Shown here: in pieces, positions 1 through 9,648 of the stretch
Numbering within the stretch: position 1 is the stretch's first letter
How the letters are laid out: every line of letters begins with the position of its first letter
NCBI GenBank assembly: GCA_934654775.1
Contig: CAKUGR010000001.1
Span: 124,001-188,000, forward strand
Direction: 5' to 3'
DNA: 64,000 nt
DNA from: an uncultured Collinsella sp.
GTDB lineage: Bacteria; Actinomycetota; Coriobacteriia; Coriobacteriales; Coriobacteriaceae
Translations under genes and position numbers: made by a program
The notes under the pieces: model-generated
The model's input: the letters and a program-made list of their open reading frames with translations, nothing else
What the model was told of the DNA's origin: nothing
The model's database searches: none

Positions 1-180
1 CACCCGGGACACGGTATAGATCAGGACGACGAAGATTGCGACCGGGACCAGTCCGCGGAAGCTGCTGACCGTGAGCGTCGTAATCAGGAATACAAAACCC
101 AGCAGTAGCTTGGTGCGCGGATCCAAGCGGTGAATTGCGCTATCCCCGGGGTAGTAACTGCCAAACGAAAACGCCTCCAT
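1..180 (-). CDS. ecfT: Energy-coupling factor transporter transmembrane protein EcfT (partial)
   Basis: The first 60 codons of a minus-strand gene are present and the rest lies beyond the left edge. The translation starts MEAFSFGSYYPGDSAIHRLD, followed by a DPRTKLL segment and a hydrophobic stretch. DPRTKL close to the N-terminus is typical of EcfT (CbiQ family), the membrane scaffold that couples the ATPases to the substrate-binding S component. Its ATG shares one base with the TAA stop of the upstream ecfA gene (TAATG), so translational coupling is likely. The gene order S component, ATPase, T component supports the call. Only the N-terminus can be judged, but the family assignment is fairly secure. 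Confidence 0.85.
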   Translation of the reverse strand, partial: MEAFSFGSYYPGDSAIHRLDPRTKLLLGFVFLITTLTVSSFRGLVPVAIFVVLIYTVSRV

Positions 181-2084
181 TAGCAGCCCTCCTCTCGCGC
201 GACCGTCTCGGATTTGGCCTTGTCCACGACATTAGAAGGACCGCCCGAGCGACCGATCAGCAGGTCCGCTAACTCGTCGGCCAGCGACTCAACCGTATAG
301 AGCCCGGCGCAGCGCAGCGGCACGCCGGCCTCCGCAAGCGCCAACGCCATGCGCTGGGCAGCGGGAACGCCCAAGCCAATCGACTTAAGCTCATCCGCAT
401 GCGCAAACACCTGCGCGGGCGTGCCCTCGGCAAACACCGCGCCCTCGTTCATCACGACGATACGGTCGCAGCAATTGGCCAGGTCATCCATGCTGTGCGA
501 GACCATGACGACGGTTAGTCCCTCGCGGTGAAGTCGATCGATGAGCTCCAGGAAATCCCTGCGTGCGGCCGGATCGAGTCCCGCCATGGGCTCATCGAGT
601 ACCAGGACCTCGGGCTCCATGGCAAGCACGCCGGCAAACGCCACGCGCCGCTGCTGCCCGCCCGAGAGCTCAAAGGGGCTCTTGTCGCCCACCGTGGCCA
701 AGTCGAGGCCCACGCGCGCGAGCGATGACTCAACGCGGCGGACAACCTCGGCCTGCGACAAGCCAAGGTTATGCGGACCAAACGCCACGTCCTGTGCCAC
801 GGTCTCGGCAAACAGCTGACGCTCTGGATACTGAAACACCACGCCGACCTTTGCCTTAACCGCGGCGGCATCTTTCTTGTTTGCCAGGTCGAGCCCCAAC
901 GCGTAAACGGAACCCTCCTGGGGACGAATCAGGCCGTTGAGATGCTGAACCAGCGTCGACTTACCCGAACCGGTATGGCCCGCAAGGCCCAGGAACTCGC
1001 CACGACGCACCGTTAGCGACACATTGTGCAACGCCCAGGGGCTGCTAGGGTCGTTGCCCCAGAGGGCCTGTTTGTTCGATGCGCCCTCGGCGGCTGAGCG
1101 CTTGTGCCAACGACGGCGCTCGCGAGCGCTCAGCGAATAGCTGTACGAAACATGGGATAGCTCGATAACGGGATCCGAGGCGTCGGGCTCATCGGCCGCG
1201 GCGGATTCGGCGGCAACGGTATCCGGACGCAGCGGCATAGAGCGCACCGCAGGATTCGTCATGCCCCGCTCGGCATAAACTCGCGAAATCTCGGCGACCA
1301 TATCCGCCTCGCGCACCTGTGCGCAAATGGGCACGCCCTTCGCGCGAAGCGCCCTGCCAAGACAGCACGATGCCGGCATGTCCAGGTTGAGCTGCGCGAG
1401 CTCGTCCGCCCGCGTCAAGATCTCGTCAGGCGTGCCGAGCATAGCCACACGCCCCGCTCGGAAGGCTGCAACGCGATCGGCCTCAGCGGCCTCTTCCATA
1501 AAGTGCGTAATCATCACGATGGTCATGCCGCGATCGTGCAACGCGCGGCAAGCCTTCATGAGGCCCTTGCGTCCACGTGGATCGAGCATCGAGGAAGCCT
1601 CATCCAAAATGAGAACGCGCGGCTCCATGGCGAGCACGCCGGCAAGCGCCACGCGCTGCTTTTGTCCGCCCGAAAGCGCATGGGTCTCGTGGCGCTCAAA
1701 GCCCACCAGACCCACGGCCTTCAGCGCCTCGCGCACGCGCTGCGCGATCTGGGCCGATTCGACCCCTAAGTTCTCGGGACCAAACGCAACATCGTCCTCG
1801 ACAAGCGTCGCCACCAGCTGATCATCCGGGTTCTGGAATACCATGCCCGCAGTCGAGCGGATGTCGTAGACCAGCTCGGGATCGGACGCGTCCATGCCGT
1901 TGACGCACACCGTTCCCGCATCGGATTGCAGCAGCGCGTTCAAATGCTTGGCAAACGTCGACTTGCCCGACCCGTTGCCACCAAGAATGCAGAAAAACTC
2001 GCCATCCTCGATGTTTAGATCGATGCCGTCGAGCGCCTGAGCGGCACCGTCATAGCTAAAGGAAACGCCCCGACACTCAATCAT
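180..2084 (-). CDS. Fused ECF transporter ATPase with two ABC domains (EcfA1-EcfA2)
   Basis: This 634-residue protein carries two complete ABC ATPase domains that most ECF systems encode as separate EcfA1 and EcfA2 subunits. Domain 1 has Walker A GGNGSGKST near residue 35, the signature LSGGQKQR and Walker B VLILDEA. Domain 2 begins near residue 305, has Walker A GHTGSGKST, signature LSGGQQRR and Walker B VLVLDEP. A basic insert of about 30 residues (around RERRRWHKR) lies early in domain 2. The protein should energise vitamin import together with the upstream S component and downstream EcfT. It overlaps ribU by four bases and ecfT by one, so the three genes form one operon under the FMN riboswitch. 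Whether other S components elsewhere in the genome share this ATPase cannot be seen here. Confidence 0.93.
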   Translation of the reverse strand: MIECRGVSFSYDGAAQALDGIDLNIEDGEFFCILGGNGSGKSTFAKHLNALLQSDAGTVCVNGMDASDPELVYDIRSTAGMVFQNPDDQLVATLVEDDVAFGPENLGVESAQIAQRVREALKAVGLVGFERHETHALSGGQKQRVALAGVLAMEPRVLILDEASSMLDPRGRKGLMKACRALHDRGMTIVMITHFMEEAAEADRVAAFRAGRVAMLGTPDEILTRADELAQLNLDMPASCCLGRALRAKGVPICAQVREADMVAEISRVYAERGMTNPAVRSMPLRPDTVAAESAAADEPDASDPVIELSHVSYSYSLSARERRRWHKRSAAEGASNKQALWGNDPSSPWALHNVSLTVRRGEFLGLAGHTGSGKSTLVQHLNGLIRPQEGSVYALGLDLANKKDAAAVKAKVGVVFQYPERQLFAETVAQDVAFGPHNLGLSQAEVVRRVESSLARVGLDLATVGDKSPFELSGGQQRRVAFAGVLAMEPEVLVLDEPMAGLDPAARRDFLELIDRLHREGLTVVMVSHSMDDLANCCDRIVVMNEGAVFAEGTPAQVFAHADELKSIGLGVPAAQRMALALAEAGVPLRCAGLYTVESLADELADLLIGRSGGPSNVVDKAKSETVAREEGC

Positions 2085-2671
2085 GCGCGGCCTTTGACCT
2101 GGTCCTTCTTGGGCGTGATGAGGTTCGAGACCGCCTTGTACACCGCCAGCGTCAACACCGAGTTGAGCACGGTCTTGATAAGGTTAAACGGCAGCACGGC
2201 GGGAATCATGAGCGGCAAAATCACATCGGCCGAGCCATACCAGAACCAAACGCCAATGGTCAGGTTCGCAACCATGGACAACGCCGTAGCGGCAATGACG
2301 CCCAGCACCAGGCCAATCACGGCGCCCTTGTAGGTGTGCATCTTCTGATAGACGATAGCCGCGGGCAGAATATAGCCCAGCGTAGCCACCAAGTTCATAA
2401 GCGCACCGACCCAGTCACCGGTGGTAAGGGCATGGATGACAATCGCCATGGCGGCAACAGCGGTGCCGGCGCCAGGGCCATACGCAAATCCGCACACCAT
2501 CGCCGGCACCAGCGACGGGTCATACGTCAAAAACGGCGCCGAAGGAAGGATGGGCAGCTGCACATACATAAACAGTGCTCCCAAGGCGCACATCAGCGCC
2601 ATGGTAACGAGCTGTTTGGTGCTCCACCTATTCGTGTTCTCAAAATGGATATGCTGCGACTGTTCAGACAT
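2081..2671 (-). CDS. ribU: Riboflavin ECF transporter substrate-binding component RibU
   Basis: This is a 196-residue hydrophobic protein with about six predicted membrane segments. It shows the RibU-like pattern of a GFAYGPGAG motif in the first half and PFNLIKTVLN near the C-terminus. An FMN riboswitch directly upstream makes riboflavin the likely ligand. I chose the start MSEQSQ. An in-frame ATG 21 bases upstream lies in the 3' end of the riboswitch, while AGAGGCAGGTGATC before the chosen ATG supplies a ribosome binding site. The S component binds the vitamin in the membrane and docks on EcfT. It overlaps the fused ATPase gene by four bases. The family call is strong, and substrate specificity rests on the riboswitch plus family resemblance. 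Confidence 0.88.
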   Translation of the reverse strand: MSEQSQHIHFENTNRWSTKQLVTMALMCALGALFMYVQLPILPSAPFLTYDPSLVPAMVCGFAYGPGAGTAVAAMAIVIHALTTGDWVGALMNLVATLGYILPAAIVYQKMHTYKGAVIGLVLGVIAATALSMVANLTIGVWFWYGSADVILPLMIPAVLPFNLIKTVLNSVLTLAVYKAVSNLITPKKDQVKGRA

Positions 2672-2688
2672 AAGATCACCTGCCTCTT

Positions 2689-2862
2689 TCATCCGGACTC
2701 TAACCGTTGGTACTGGGATCTCACCAGTTCAGCCGGCATGCGAACCAACGCACGCACGGGTCGCGGACTCATCGGCTCGACCGCAGGCACTTTACCTGCG
2801 CCACGGCCCCCTTTGGCACCGCCCGATTTACCGCCAGTGGGGAATTCCACCCCGCCCTGAAA
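2689..2862 (-). promoter_or_regulatory. FMN riboswitch (RFN element)
   Basis: Read on the minus strand, the segment has the conserved RFN blocks in order: TTCAGGGCGGGGTG, GAATTCCCCACTGGCGGTAA, GAGTCCGCGACCC, CTGGTGAGATCCCAGT, ACCAACGGTTAGAGTCCGGATG. These close the multi-branched junction of the FMN aptamer. The 3' end abuts the ribU ribosome binding site, so control of translation initiation is likely. A premature terminator was not evident between aptamer and start codon. Confidence 0.95.
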
Positions 2863-3261
2863 CAGCAAGGAAAAGTGTAGCACGAGGAAAGAAAGGCGCA
2901 AGTACGCCAAGGGTAATTTCTGGTAGGGAAACGCTCTGGAAATGCACCCGGGATGGAGCAACGCCTCGATTTAATTTCCCACCCATCCCTAGGTGGCGCG
3001 TCTTTCGCGCGAAGCGCGAAACAGCGAAGGGGACACGTATACCTGTCAACCACGTCCTTCTCCGCGAGCCGACCTCAAGGCCGTAAACGCAGGGAATCCG
3101 GGGGCGGGACGGGGCTTCTCTCCGGAACTCTCCGCAGGACGCAAAGAGGCTCCGCAGCGCGAAGCGCGATGCGGAGCCTCTTTGCATGTCCGAGGACGTT
3201 CCGAAGAGAAGCCCCCGTCCCGCCCCCGGATTCCCGGTGGGAGTTCTAGACCTTGTCGGCC
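2863..3261. other. Intergenic region between the riboswitch and groEL
   Basis: About 400 bases separate the riboswitch from the groEL stop codon. The part from 2863 to about 3000 should hold the promoter of the ribU operon, but no convincing -35/-10 pair stood out. Positions 3003-3027 contain a short GCGCGAAGCGCG palindrome. Positions 3092-3235 form the long compound palindrome listed separately. No credible small gene was seen. Confidence 0.5.
3092..3235. repeat. Long compound palindrome downstream of groEL
   Basis: Outer arms at 3092-3121 and 3205-3235 are complementary along about 30 bases with one bulged G. They begin GGGAATCCGGGGGCGGGACG and end in the complement. Inside sits a second hairpin at 3141-3185 with stem GCAAAGAGGCTCCGC and its complement. 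On the minus strand this lies 26 bases after the groEL stop, so the inner hairpin may terminate groESL transcription. The GC-rich outer stem is far longer than a terminator needs. Confidence 0.8.
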
Positions 3262-4977
<1,716 letters not shown>

Positions 4978-4995
4978 TCAGAGATTCTGACGAGA

Positions 4996-5289
4996 CTAGG
5001 CCTCGACGACGGCGTAGATGTCGTCGGCGCGCATCAGCAGATACTTCTCGCCGTCGACCTTGACCTCGTTGCCACCGAACTTACCGTAGATGACAACATC
5101 GCCGACCTGGACGTCCATGGGGATACGCTCACCCTTGTCGTTGACCTTGCCAGCGCCAACGGCAACGATGGTGCCGCGCTGCGGCTTCTCCTGAGCGTTG
5201 CTGGCGATGTACAGACCAGAAGCGGTCTTCTGCTCGGCCTCGTCGGGCTTGACCAGAACACGATCTGCAAGCGGCTTCAAAGACGACAT
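4996..5289 (-). CDS. groS: Co-chaperonin GroES (10 kDa)
   Basis: This 97-residue protein starts MSSLKPLADRVLVKPDEAEQ, the classic GroES opening. It contains the mobile loop KTASGLYIASNAQEKPQ and the roof segment, ending with YLLMRADDIYAVVEA. It caps the GroEL ring during ATP-driven folding. AAAAAGGAGGAAACAAGC before the ATG is a strong ribosome binding site. Upstream DNA was checked for a CIRCE operator (TTAGCACTC-N9-GAGTGCTAA) and for HspR inverted repeats, and neither is visible. Heat-shock control therefore probably uses another signal, or none within this promoter. A TATAAC hexamer at 5382-5387 (minus) is a possible -10, without a matching -35 at normal spacing. Confidence 0.98.
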   Translation of the reverse strand: MSSLKPLADRVLVKPDEAEQKTASGLYIASNAQEKPQRGTIVAVGAGKVNDKGERIPMDVQVGDVVIYGKFGGNEVKVDGEKYLLMRADDIYAVVEA

Positions 5290-5459
5290 GCTTGTTTCCT
5301 CCTTTTTGGGCCGCGCGGTTGAGCCGTGCGGGTTTCCCTACTTCGTTTGCGTACGCGTTGAATGGTACCCACGAATGGCGGGTTATACAACACAGAGTCA
5401 AAAAATCTTATTTTTTGGCACTTAGATTTTCTGAATGCCGGGGGATAACTTAGCGATGG

Positions 5460-5590
5460 CTCCCGGGGCGGACCGGAGGGCATGAAGTTTGCTGCTCTAC
5501 AGTCCTGCGCAAGACGGAAAGCACATTAAGTGCTTTCCTTTGCGTGCGGAACTCGCGACAAACTTCATGCCCTCCGGTCCGCCCCGGGAG
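5460..5590. repeat. Long compound palindrome between the amidohydrolase gene and groES
   Basis: Two 31-base arms at 5460-5490 and 5560-5590 are perfectly complementary (starting CTCCCGGGGCGGACCGGAGG). Within the 69-base centre, a second stem GGAAAGCAC / GTGCTTTCC (5516-5538) extends through CGCAAG / TTTGCG pairing. The architecture matches the element at 3092-3235 although the arm sequences differ. It lies just upstream of the groES promoter region and beyond the end of the amidohydrolase gene. Confidence 0.8.
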
Positions 5591-5665
5591 CTGGGGTAAC
5601 TTATTCGGGCCCGGCGTTCAGAAAAGTCAGTGCAGCAAAATGGCGATGCGGATGGGATGCACAAG

Positions 5666-5697
5666 AAAGGGGCACGTTGCTGGAACGTGCCCCTTTT
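5666..5697. terminator. Rho-independent terminator hairpin
   Basis: The stem AAAGGGGCACGTT / AACGTGCCCCTTT has a six-base loop, with T residues on either side depending on strand. It lies about 90 bases past the stop of the minus-strand amidohydrolase gene and probably ends that transcript. Confidence 0.7.
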
Positions 5698-5699
5698 AA

Positions 5700-5764
5700 G
5701 TTGCGGTGGAATATGGACCGTTTTTGGCTGTTGAGGCGTTATTAAGTCCGTATTTCACCGCAAC
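5700..5764. repeat. 65-nt inverted repeat element
   Basis: Arms of 18 bases (5700-5717, GTTGCGGTGGAATATGGA, and 5747-5764) are complementary with two mismatches. The right arm, CCGTATTTCACCGCAA, recurs almost unchanged near 26943-26959 (CGGTATTTCGCCGCAA), which points to a dispersed repeat. No coding sequence is present. Confidence 0.6.
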
Positions 5765-5783
5765 TGATGGATGGGGTATGGGG

Positions 5784-7433
5784 CTAGCGCTCGTAGATAA
5801 GGCTGCCGGCTAGGTAGGTGGCTTGGATTTTGGTAGCTTGGAGCTCTTGGGGGTCGATGGTGAGCGGGTTTTGGTCCAGGACTACCAGGTCGGCGTATTT
5901 GCCGGGTTCCAGGCTGCCGAGGTTTTGCTCGTCACCGGCCGCGTAGGCGCTGCCCAGGGTGTAATTGCGCAGGGCAGTTGCCGCGTCGATGCGCTCGCTG
6001 GGGAGCCAGCCACCCTCGGGCCAGTGGCTGCGGGGGTCCTGGCGCGTGATGGCCGTGTAGAGCACATTCATGCTGGTGACGGCCGTAATAGGGCTGTCGG
6101 TGCCGAAGGCCTGGCGAATGCCGCGCTGCTTATAGGTCGCAAATGGCCACATGATGCGGCTGCGTTCCAGACCCAGGTCGCGCTCGGAACCGCCCGGATC
6201 GAGCGTGATGTGGCAGGGCTGGCTCGAGGCGATCACGTTGAGCTTGCGTAGGCGATCGATGTCCTCGGGCAGGAGGTTCTCCAAATGCTCCAGGGTGTTA
6301 TGGCCGCGCTGGGGCAGGCCGTAGAGCTCTGCGGCCTCCTCAAAGATATCGAGTGCGGCATGGATGGCGCCGTCGCCGATGACGTGGATGCGCACGGCAT
6401 GGCCGCGCTCCGCCGCCGCAAGGACCAGTTTGCGCATACGCTCGGCAGGAACCGTCAGGCGGCCCTGGTCGCCAGGGAAACGCGGATTGGTGTAGGGCTC
6501 GGTGAGATACGCCGTGTGTTCACTCGACACGCCGTCGAAGAACTGTTTAAAGCCTGGCGCCGAGAGCAGCGCGTTGTTCGCGTAGCGGGTCTGGAGTTCT
6601 TCCAAGCGCGATTGGTCATCCAGCAGCGTGGGAAACAGATGGGCGCGGATGCCCAGCTTGCCGGCGGCCTGCAGCTTGTCGTAAACATCGTCGCGAATAA
6701 AGTCGCAGCCTGGCATGGGCATGAGCGACATATCGCAGATTGAGGTGATGCCTTGCTCGGCCATACGCTTCATCTGGTCGGCGTAAGCGCTCGCGATGCG
6801 GTCCTCGCCCAGCCACTCCAGGCAGCGCGGCAGCAGCTGCATAGCAGCTGCCTCGTGAGCGATACCCGTAAGCTCGCCGTTTGCATCTTTGTCGTAACTG
6901 CCGCCAGCCGGAGGCTCGCTGTCGCGTGTCACGCCGAGGGCTTCGAGTGCGCGGCTGTTAAGCCACAGCGTGTGCCCGTCGCCCGAGTACATAACGCAGG
7001 GACGATCGGGGAAGGCTGCATCGAGGGAGGCCTTGGTAGGGTGCTCGGGCGGATCCCAGCGGTAATCGCGCCAACCCTGGGTCACGACCCAGGCGTCATC
7101 TGGCAAGCCTTGGGAAAACTCGAGCGCATGCTGCACCAATGCTGCCTCGGACGTGCCCATATCCATGAGCATGTACGGCGAGGAGCCAACCGAAGTATGG
7201 AAGAAATGCAGGTGCGCATCGTGGAAACCGGGGCAGACAAACTGCTCGCCGTAATCGACAACCGGCGTGGCGGCAGGTGCGGCGTCAATCACGTCATCAG
7301 GCGAGCCGACCGCGACGATACGATCGCCCGCAATGGCAATCGCGAGCTCACGGGCGGCATCGATGCCATCCTGGGCAGTAAAGACGTTCTTGGAGCGGAT
7401 AATCCGATCGATATGCTGCATGGGCATCCCCAT
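5784..7433 (-). CDS. YtcJ-like metal-dependent amidohydrolase
   Basis: From the chosen start MGMPMQHIDRIIRSKNVFTA the protein has about 549 residues, the usual length of YtcJ/exoenzyme-regulatory amidohydrolases. It has the family landmarks PGFHDAHLHFF (metal-binding HxH), GDGHTLWLNS, HVIGDGAI with a ligand histidine, HLENLLPEDI and GTDSPI (catalytic aspartate). Family members hydrolyse amides, carbamates or related bonds in the cytosol, and the substrate cannot be read from sequence. The reading frame stays open upstream of the chosen start, but that extension is not family-like and would run into the divergent promoter. ATGs at 7427 and 7421 are possible alternative starts. It is divergent from the M20 amidohydrolase gene, so the two may share control. 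Confidence 0.85.
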   Translation of the reverse strand: MGMPMQHIDRIIRSKNVFTAQDGIDAARELAIAIAGDRIVAVGSPDDVIDAAPAATPVVDYGEQFVCPGFHDAHLHFFHTSVGSSPYMLMDMGTSEAALVQHALEFSQGLPDDAWVVTQGWRDYRWDPPEHPTKASLDAAFPDRPCVMYSGDGHTLWLNSRALEALGVTRDSEPPAGGSYDKDANGELTGIAHEAAAMQLLPRCLEWLGEDRIASAYADQMKRMAEQGITSICDMSLMPMPGCDFIRDDVYDKLQAAGKLGIRAHLFPTLLDDQSRLEELQTRYANNALLSAPGFKQFFDGVSSEHTAYLTEPYTNPRFPGDQGRLTVPAERMRKLVLAAAERGHAVRIHVIGDGAIHAALDIFEEAAELYGLPQRGHNTLEHLENLLPEDIDRLRKLNVIASSQPCHITLDPGGSERDLGLERSRIMWPFATYKQRGIRQAFGTDSPITAVTSMNVLYTAITRQDPRSHWPEGGWLPSERIDAATALRNYTLGSAYAAGDEQNLGSLEPGKYADLVVLDQNPLTIDPQELQATKIQATYLAGSLIYER

Positions 7434-7509
7434 CTCTGGCAGGAAATTCAACACCCCCGAGTGTACTCCCCCACCCCTGTTACAAAACGCCAAGCGGCAA
7501 ACGGCTGCT

Positions 7510-7538
7510 TTGCCACGCCAAGTGGCAGGTGGCATACT
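7510..7538 (+). promoter_or_regulatory. Probable promoter of the M20 amidohydrolase gene
   Basis: TTGCCA (7510-7515) and CATACT (7533-7538) are separated by 17 bases, matching 5/6 and 4/6 of the sigma-70 consensus. The inverted repeat TGCCAC / GTGGCA at 7511-7527 overlaps the -35 box and could be an operator. The start codon is about 50 bases downstream. Confidence 0.5.
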
Positions 7539-7589
7539 GGAGAGAGCCTGTACGATTTTGCGATACAACCAGCAAGGAGCAAATCGACC

Positions 7590-9053
7590 ATGACGAAGAC
7601 CAAGGCACAGCAGATTATGGCGGCAACCGAGGTTCGCGCGGCAGACGACGTCACCGCGGCCATCCAGGATATCGCCGCCGAGTTTGAACCCTACATCATC
7701 AAGCAGCGCCGGCACTTCCATAAGCACCCGGAGCTGAGCCTTGCCGAGGAGCGCACGACTTCCGACATCGCCAACCAGCTCGACGCCATGAATATCCCCT
7801 ACGAGCGTCCGCTCAAGACGGGCCTGGTGGCGACGCTTCGCGGCACCGCGCCCGACGCCTACCGCGAGGACGGCACGCCGCGCCGCCGTATCCTGCTACG
7901 CGCCGATATCGACGCCTTGCCCGTCACCGAGCAGACCGGCGAGGAGTTCGCCAGCGTCAACGAGGGCTGCATGCACGCCTGCGGCCACGACTGTCATATC
8001 GCCATGATGCTCGGCACGCTGCAAATCCTGCGCCACATGACCGATGACATTCACGGCGAGATCCGCATCGTATTCCAGCCCAGCGAGGAAAACGGCCAGG
8101 GCGCCAAGCTCATGATCGGCACCGGCGTGCTCGACGGCGTCGACGGCGCCTACGCCGCACACATCTGGAGCGAGGTCGATGCCGGCACTGTGAGCTGCGA
8201 GCCCGGCCCGCGCATGGCAAACACCGACTGGTTCCGCATCGACGTTCGCGGCACCTCGTGCCATGGCGCCATGCCCCAGCGCGGCCACGACGCCGTTATG
8301 GTGGCTGCCGAGATCGTCAACGCCCTGCAGACCATCGTCTCGCGCGAGATCAGCCCCTACGAGCCCGCCGTCATCACCGTCGGCGAGCTGCACGGCGGCA
8401 CGGCGCGCAACGTTATCGCCGGTACCGCCTACCTTGCCGGTACGGTACGCACCTATGGCGACAAGACGCATGAGGAGATGCCCGAGCTTATGCGCCGCAT
8501 CGTGGAGCACACCGCGGCAGCCTTGGGCGCCGAAGCCGAGCTTACCGATTACACCATCGCCAACTACAAGGTCGAAAACGATGCCGCCTCGAGCGAGCGC
8601 TGCCGCCAAGCCGTGCTCAAGTGCCTGGGTCCCGCGGGCGAGGGCCATTACCGCGGCACGCTTTCGGGCGAAGACTTTTCGGAGTACCTGCGTCGCGTGC
8701 CGGGCGTACTTGCCTTTGTAGGTGCACGCAATCCCCAGATCGGCGCTACGTACGCCCAGCACTCCTGCTTCTACAAGATCGACGAGACCGTGCTCGCCAA
8801 GGGTTCCATGGTAGCCGCCCAGTATGCCATCGACTTTTTGGCCGAGCCCACACAAGAGGAGCTCGACGGCCCCACGATCGCCGCAGTTGCCGAGACCAAT
8901 CCCGACCTGGCAGCCAAACTGCGCTCTGCCAAGGCAACGGCCGCCGAAGCCCGCGACGCCATGCACGATGCCCGCACCGCCCGCCATGCCGCCATCAAGG
9001 GCATTCACGATGCCCGTACCGCTGCTCGCCACGAAGAGAAGCACAGCGAGTAA
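7590..9053 (+). CDS. M20 family metallopeptidase / N-acyl-amino-acid amidohydrolase
   Basis: This is a 487-residue cytosolic enzyme of the M20D amidohydrolase group (hippurate hydrolase, IAA-amino acid hydrolase and N-acetyl-amino acid deacetylase relatives). Diagnostic segments are RRHFHKHPELS, LRADIDALPVTEQTG and the metal-binding HACGHDCHIAMMLG. Downstream come the dimerisation-domain segment SCHGAMPQRGHDAV and a conserved LSGEDFSEYLRRVPG. The C-terminus has an extra Ala/Arg-rich tail of about 70 residues (after LAEPTQEELDG) that looks helical and is not part of the core fold. I start at ATG 7590, preceded by AAGGAG ten bases upstream. The long open frame further upstream is not used. The actual substrate is undetermined. 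Confidence 0.88.
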   Translation: MTKTKAQQIMAATEVRAADDVTAAIQDIAAEFEPYIIKQRRHFHKHPELSLAEERTTSDIANQLDAMNIPYERPLKTGLVATLRGTAPDAYREDGTPRRRILLRADIDALPVTEQTGEEFASVNEGCMHACGHDCHIAMMLGTLQILRHMTDDIHGEIRIVFQPSEENGQGAKLMIGTGVLDGVDGAYAAHIWSEVDAGTVSCEPGPRMANTDWFRIDVRGTSCHGAMPQRGHDAVMVAAEIVNALQTIVSREISPYEPAVITVGELHGGTARNVIAGTAYLAGTVRTYGDKTHEEMPELMRRIVEHTAAALGAEAELTDYTIANYKVENDAASSERCRQAVLKCLGPAGEGHYRGTLSGEDFSEYLRRVPGVLAFVGARNPQIGATYAQHSCFYKIDETVLAKGSMVAAQYAIDFLAEPTQEELDGPTIAAVAETNPDLAAKLRSAKATAAEARDAMHDARTARHAAIKGIHDARTAARHEEKHSE

Positions 9054-9086
9054 TCGTCGCGCATCCACAACCATCTGGCTATAACA

Positions 9087-9125
9087 AAGTGGGGGCGAAC
9101 GTTATTCCAGCGTTCGCCCCCACTT
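9087..9125. terminator. Bidirectional terminator between convergent genes
   Basis: A 15-bp stem AAGTGGGGGCGAACG / CGTTCGCCCCCACTT with a nine-base loop lies between the stop codons of the M20 gene (plus) and the DUF2752 gene (minus). Confidence 0.8.
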
Positions 9126-9158
9126 ATGTTTCGCCAGCATTTTCGAACCCATCCCCCA

Positions 9159-9635
9159 TCACGACAGGTGAGTGCGCAGGAAGGTGAGCCATCGTGGTTG
9201 TTCGAGGTGGATGATATCGGTGGGAATTCCGGCGGGAGCGTGACCGCCAAAGAGCAGGCCCGCGTCTGCCGGGTTGATAAGGCGCACGATCCAAACGACG
9301 ACGACCAGCACGCACAGGACTGCGATTGCGATATCGATGCCGTGCTTTGCCTTGCCCGACGTCGTCTCATCGCGCGCAAATGCAAGCACAAACGCAAGCG
9401 GCACCACCCAAAACAGCGGATGGTAGGCAATTGCCGCCGCAAAATCGAGTCGCAGCGCCGCCAGCCAGGCCCTCGTCATACCACATCCCGGACAGGGAAT
9501 GCCCGTCATCAGGCGAAAGACGCAGCCGATGTCGAGCAGGTAGAGCGCAAGCCAGGCGATAAAGAGGACGCCGATGCAAGAAAAGGCGCGGCGAATAAGC
9601 TCCGCCGCGCCCTTATGTTCCCGAGGGTTGCTCAC
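9159..9635 (-). CDS. DUF2752 domain membrane protein
   Basis: This 158-residue protein has about three to four hydrophobic segments and the DUF2752 hallmark CPGCGMTRA, a CxxCG motif followed by an aromatic/His patch (YHPLFWV). The function of DUF2752 is not established. The CxxC pair suggests metal or redox chemistry at the membrane. A GTG start (MSNPREHKG) is used, with an AAGGC-type site just upstream. It lies 13 bases after the upstream zinc-ribbon/DUF4234 gene, which implies co-transcription. The shared cysteine-rich theme with its two upstream neighbours is notable. Confidence 0.75.
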   Translation of the reverse strand: MSNPREHKGAAELIRRAFSCIGVLFIAWLALYLLDIGCVFRLMTGIPCPGCGMTRAWLAALRLDFAAAIAYHPLFWVVPLAFVLAFARDETTSGKAKHGIDIAIAVLCVLVVVVWIVRLINPADAGLLFGGHAPAGIPTDIIHLEQPRWLTFLRTHLS

Positions 9636-9648
9636 GATGCCTTAATCG

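Noticed and set aside
2672..2692. An upstream ATG at 2692 as the start of RibU (adding seven residues)
   Set aside because: This ATG belongs to the conserved 3' strand of the FMN riboswitch. The ATG at 2671 has its own ribosome binding site.
5290..5450. CIRCE or HspR operator before groES
   Set aside because: Neither TTAGCACTC/GAGTGCTAA nor CTTGAGT/ACTCAAG pairs are present on inspection.
7896..9074. A 392-residue minus-strand open frame opposite the M20 gene
   Set aside because: Low-complexity Gly/Ala/Val antisense sequence. The plus strand has complete M20 metal-binding motifs.
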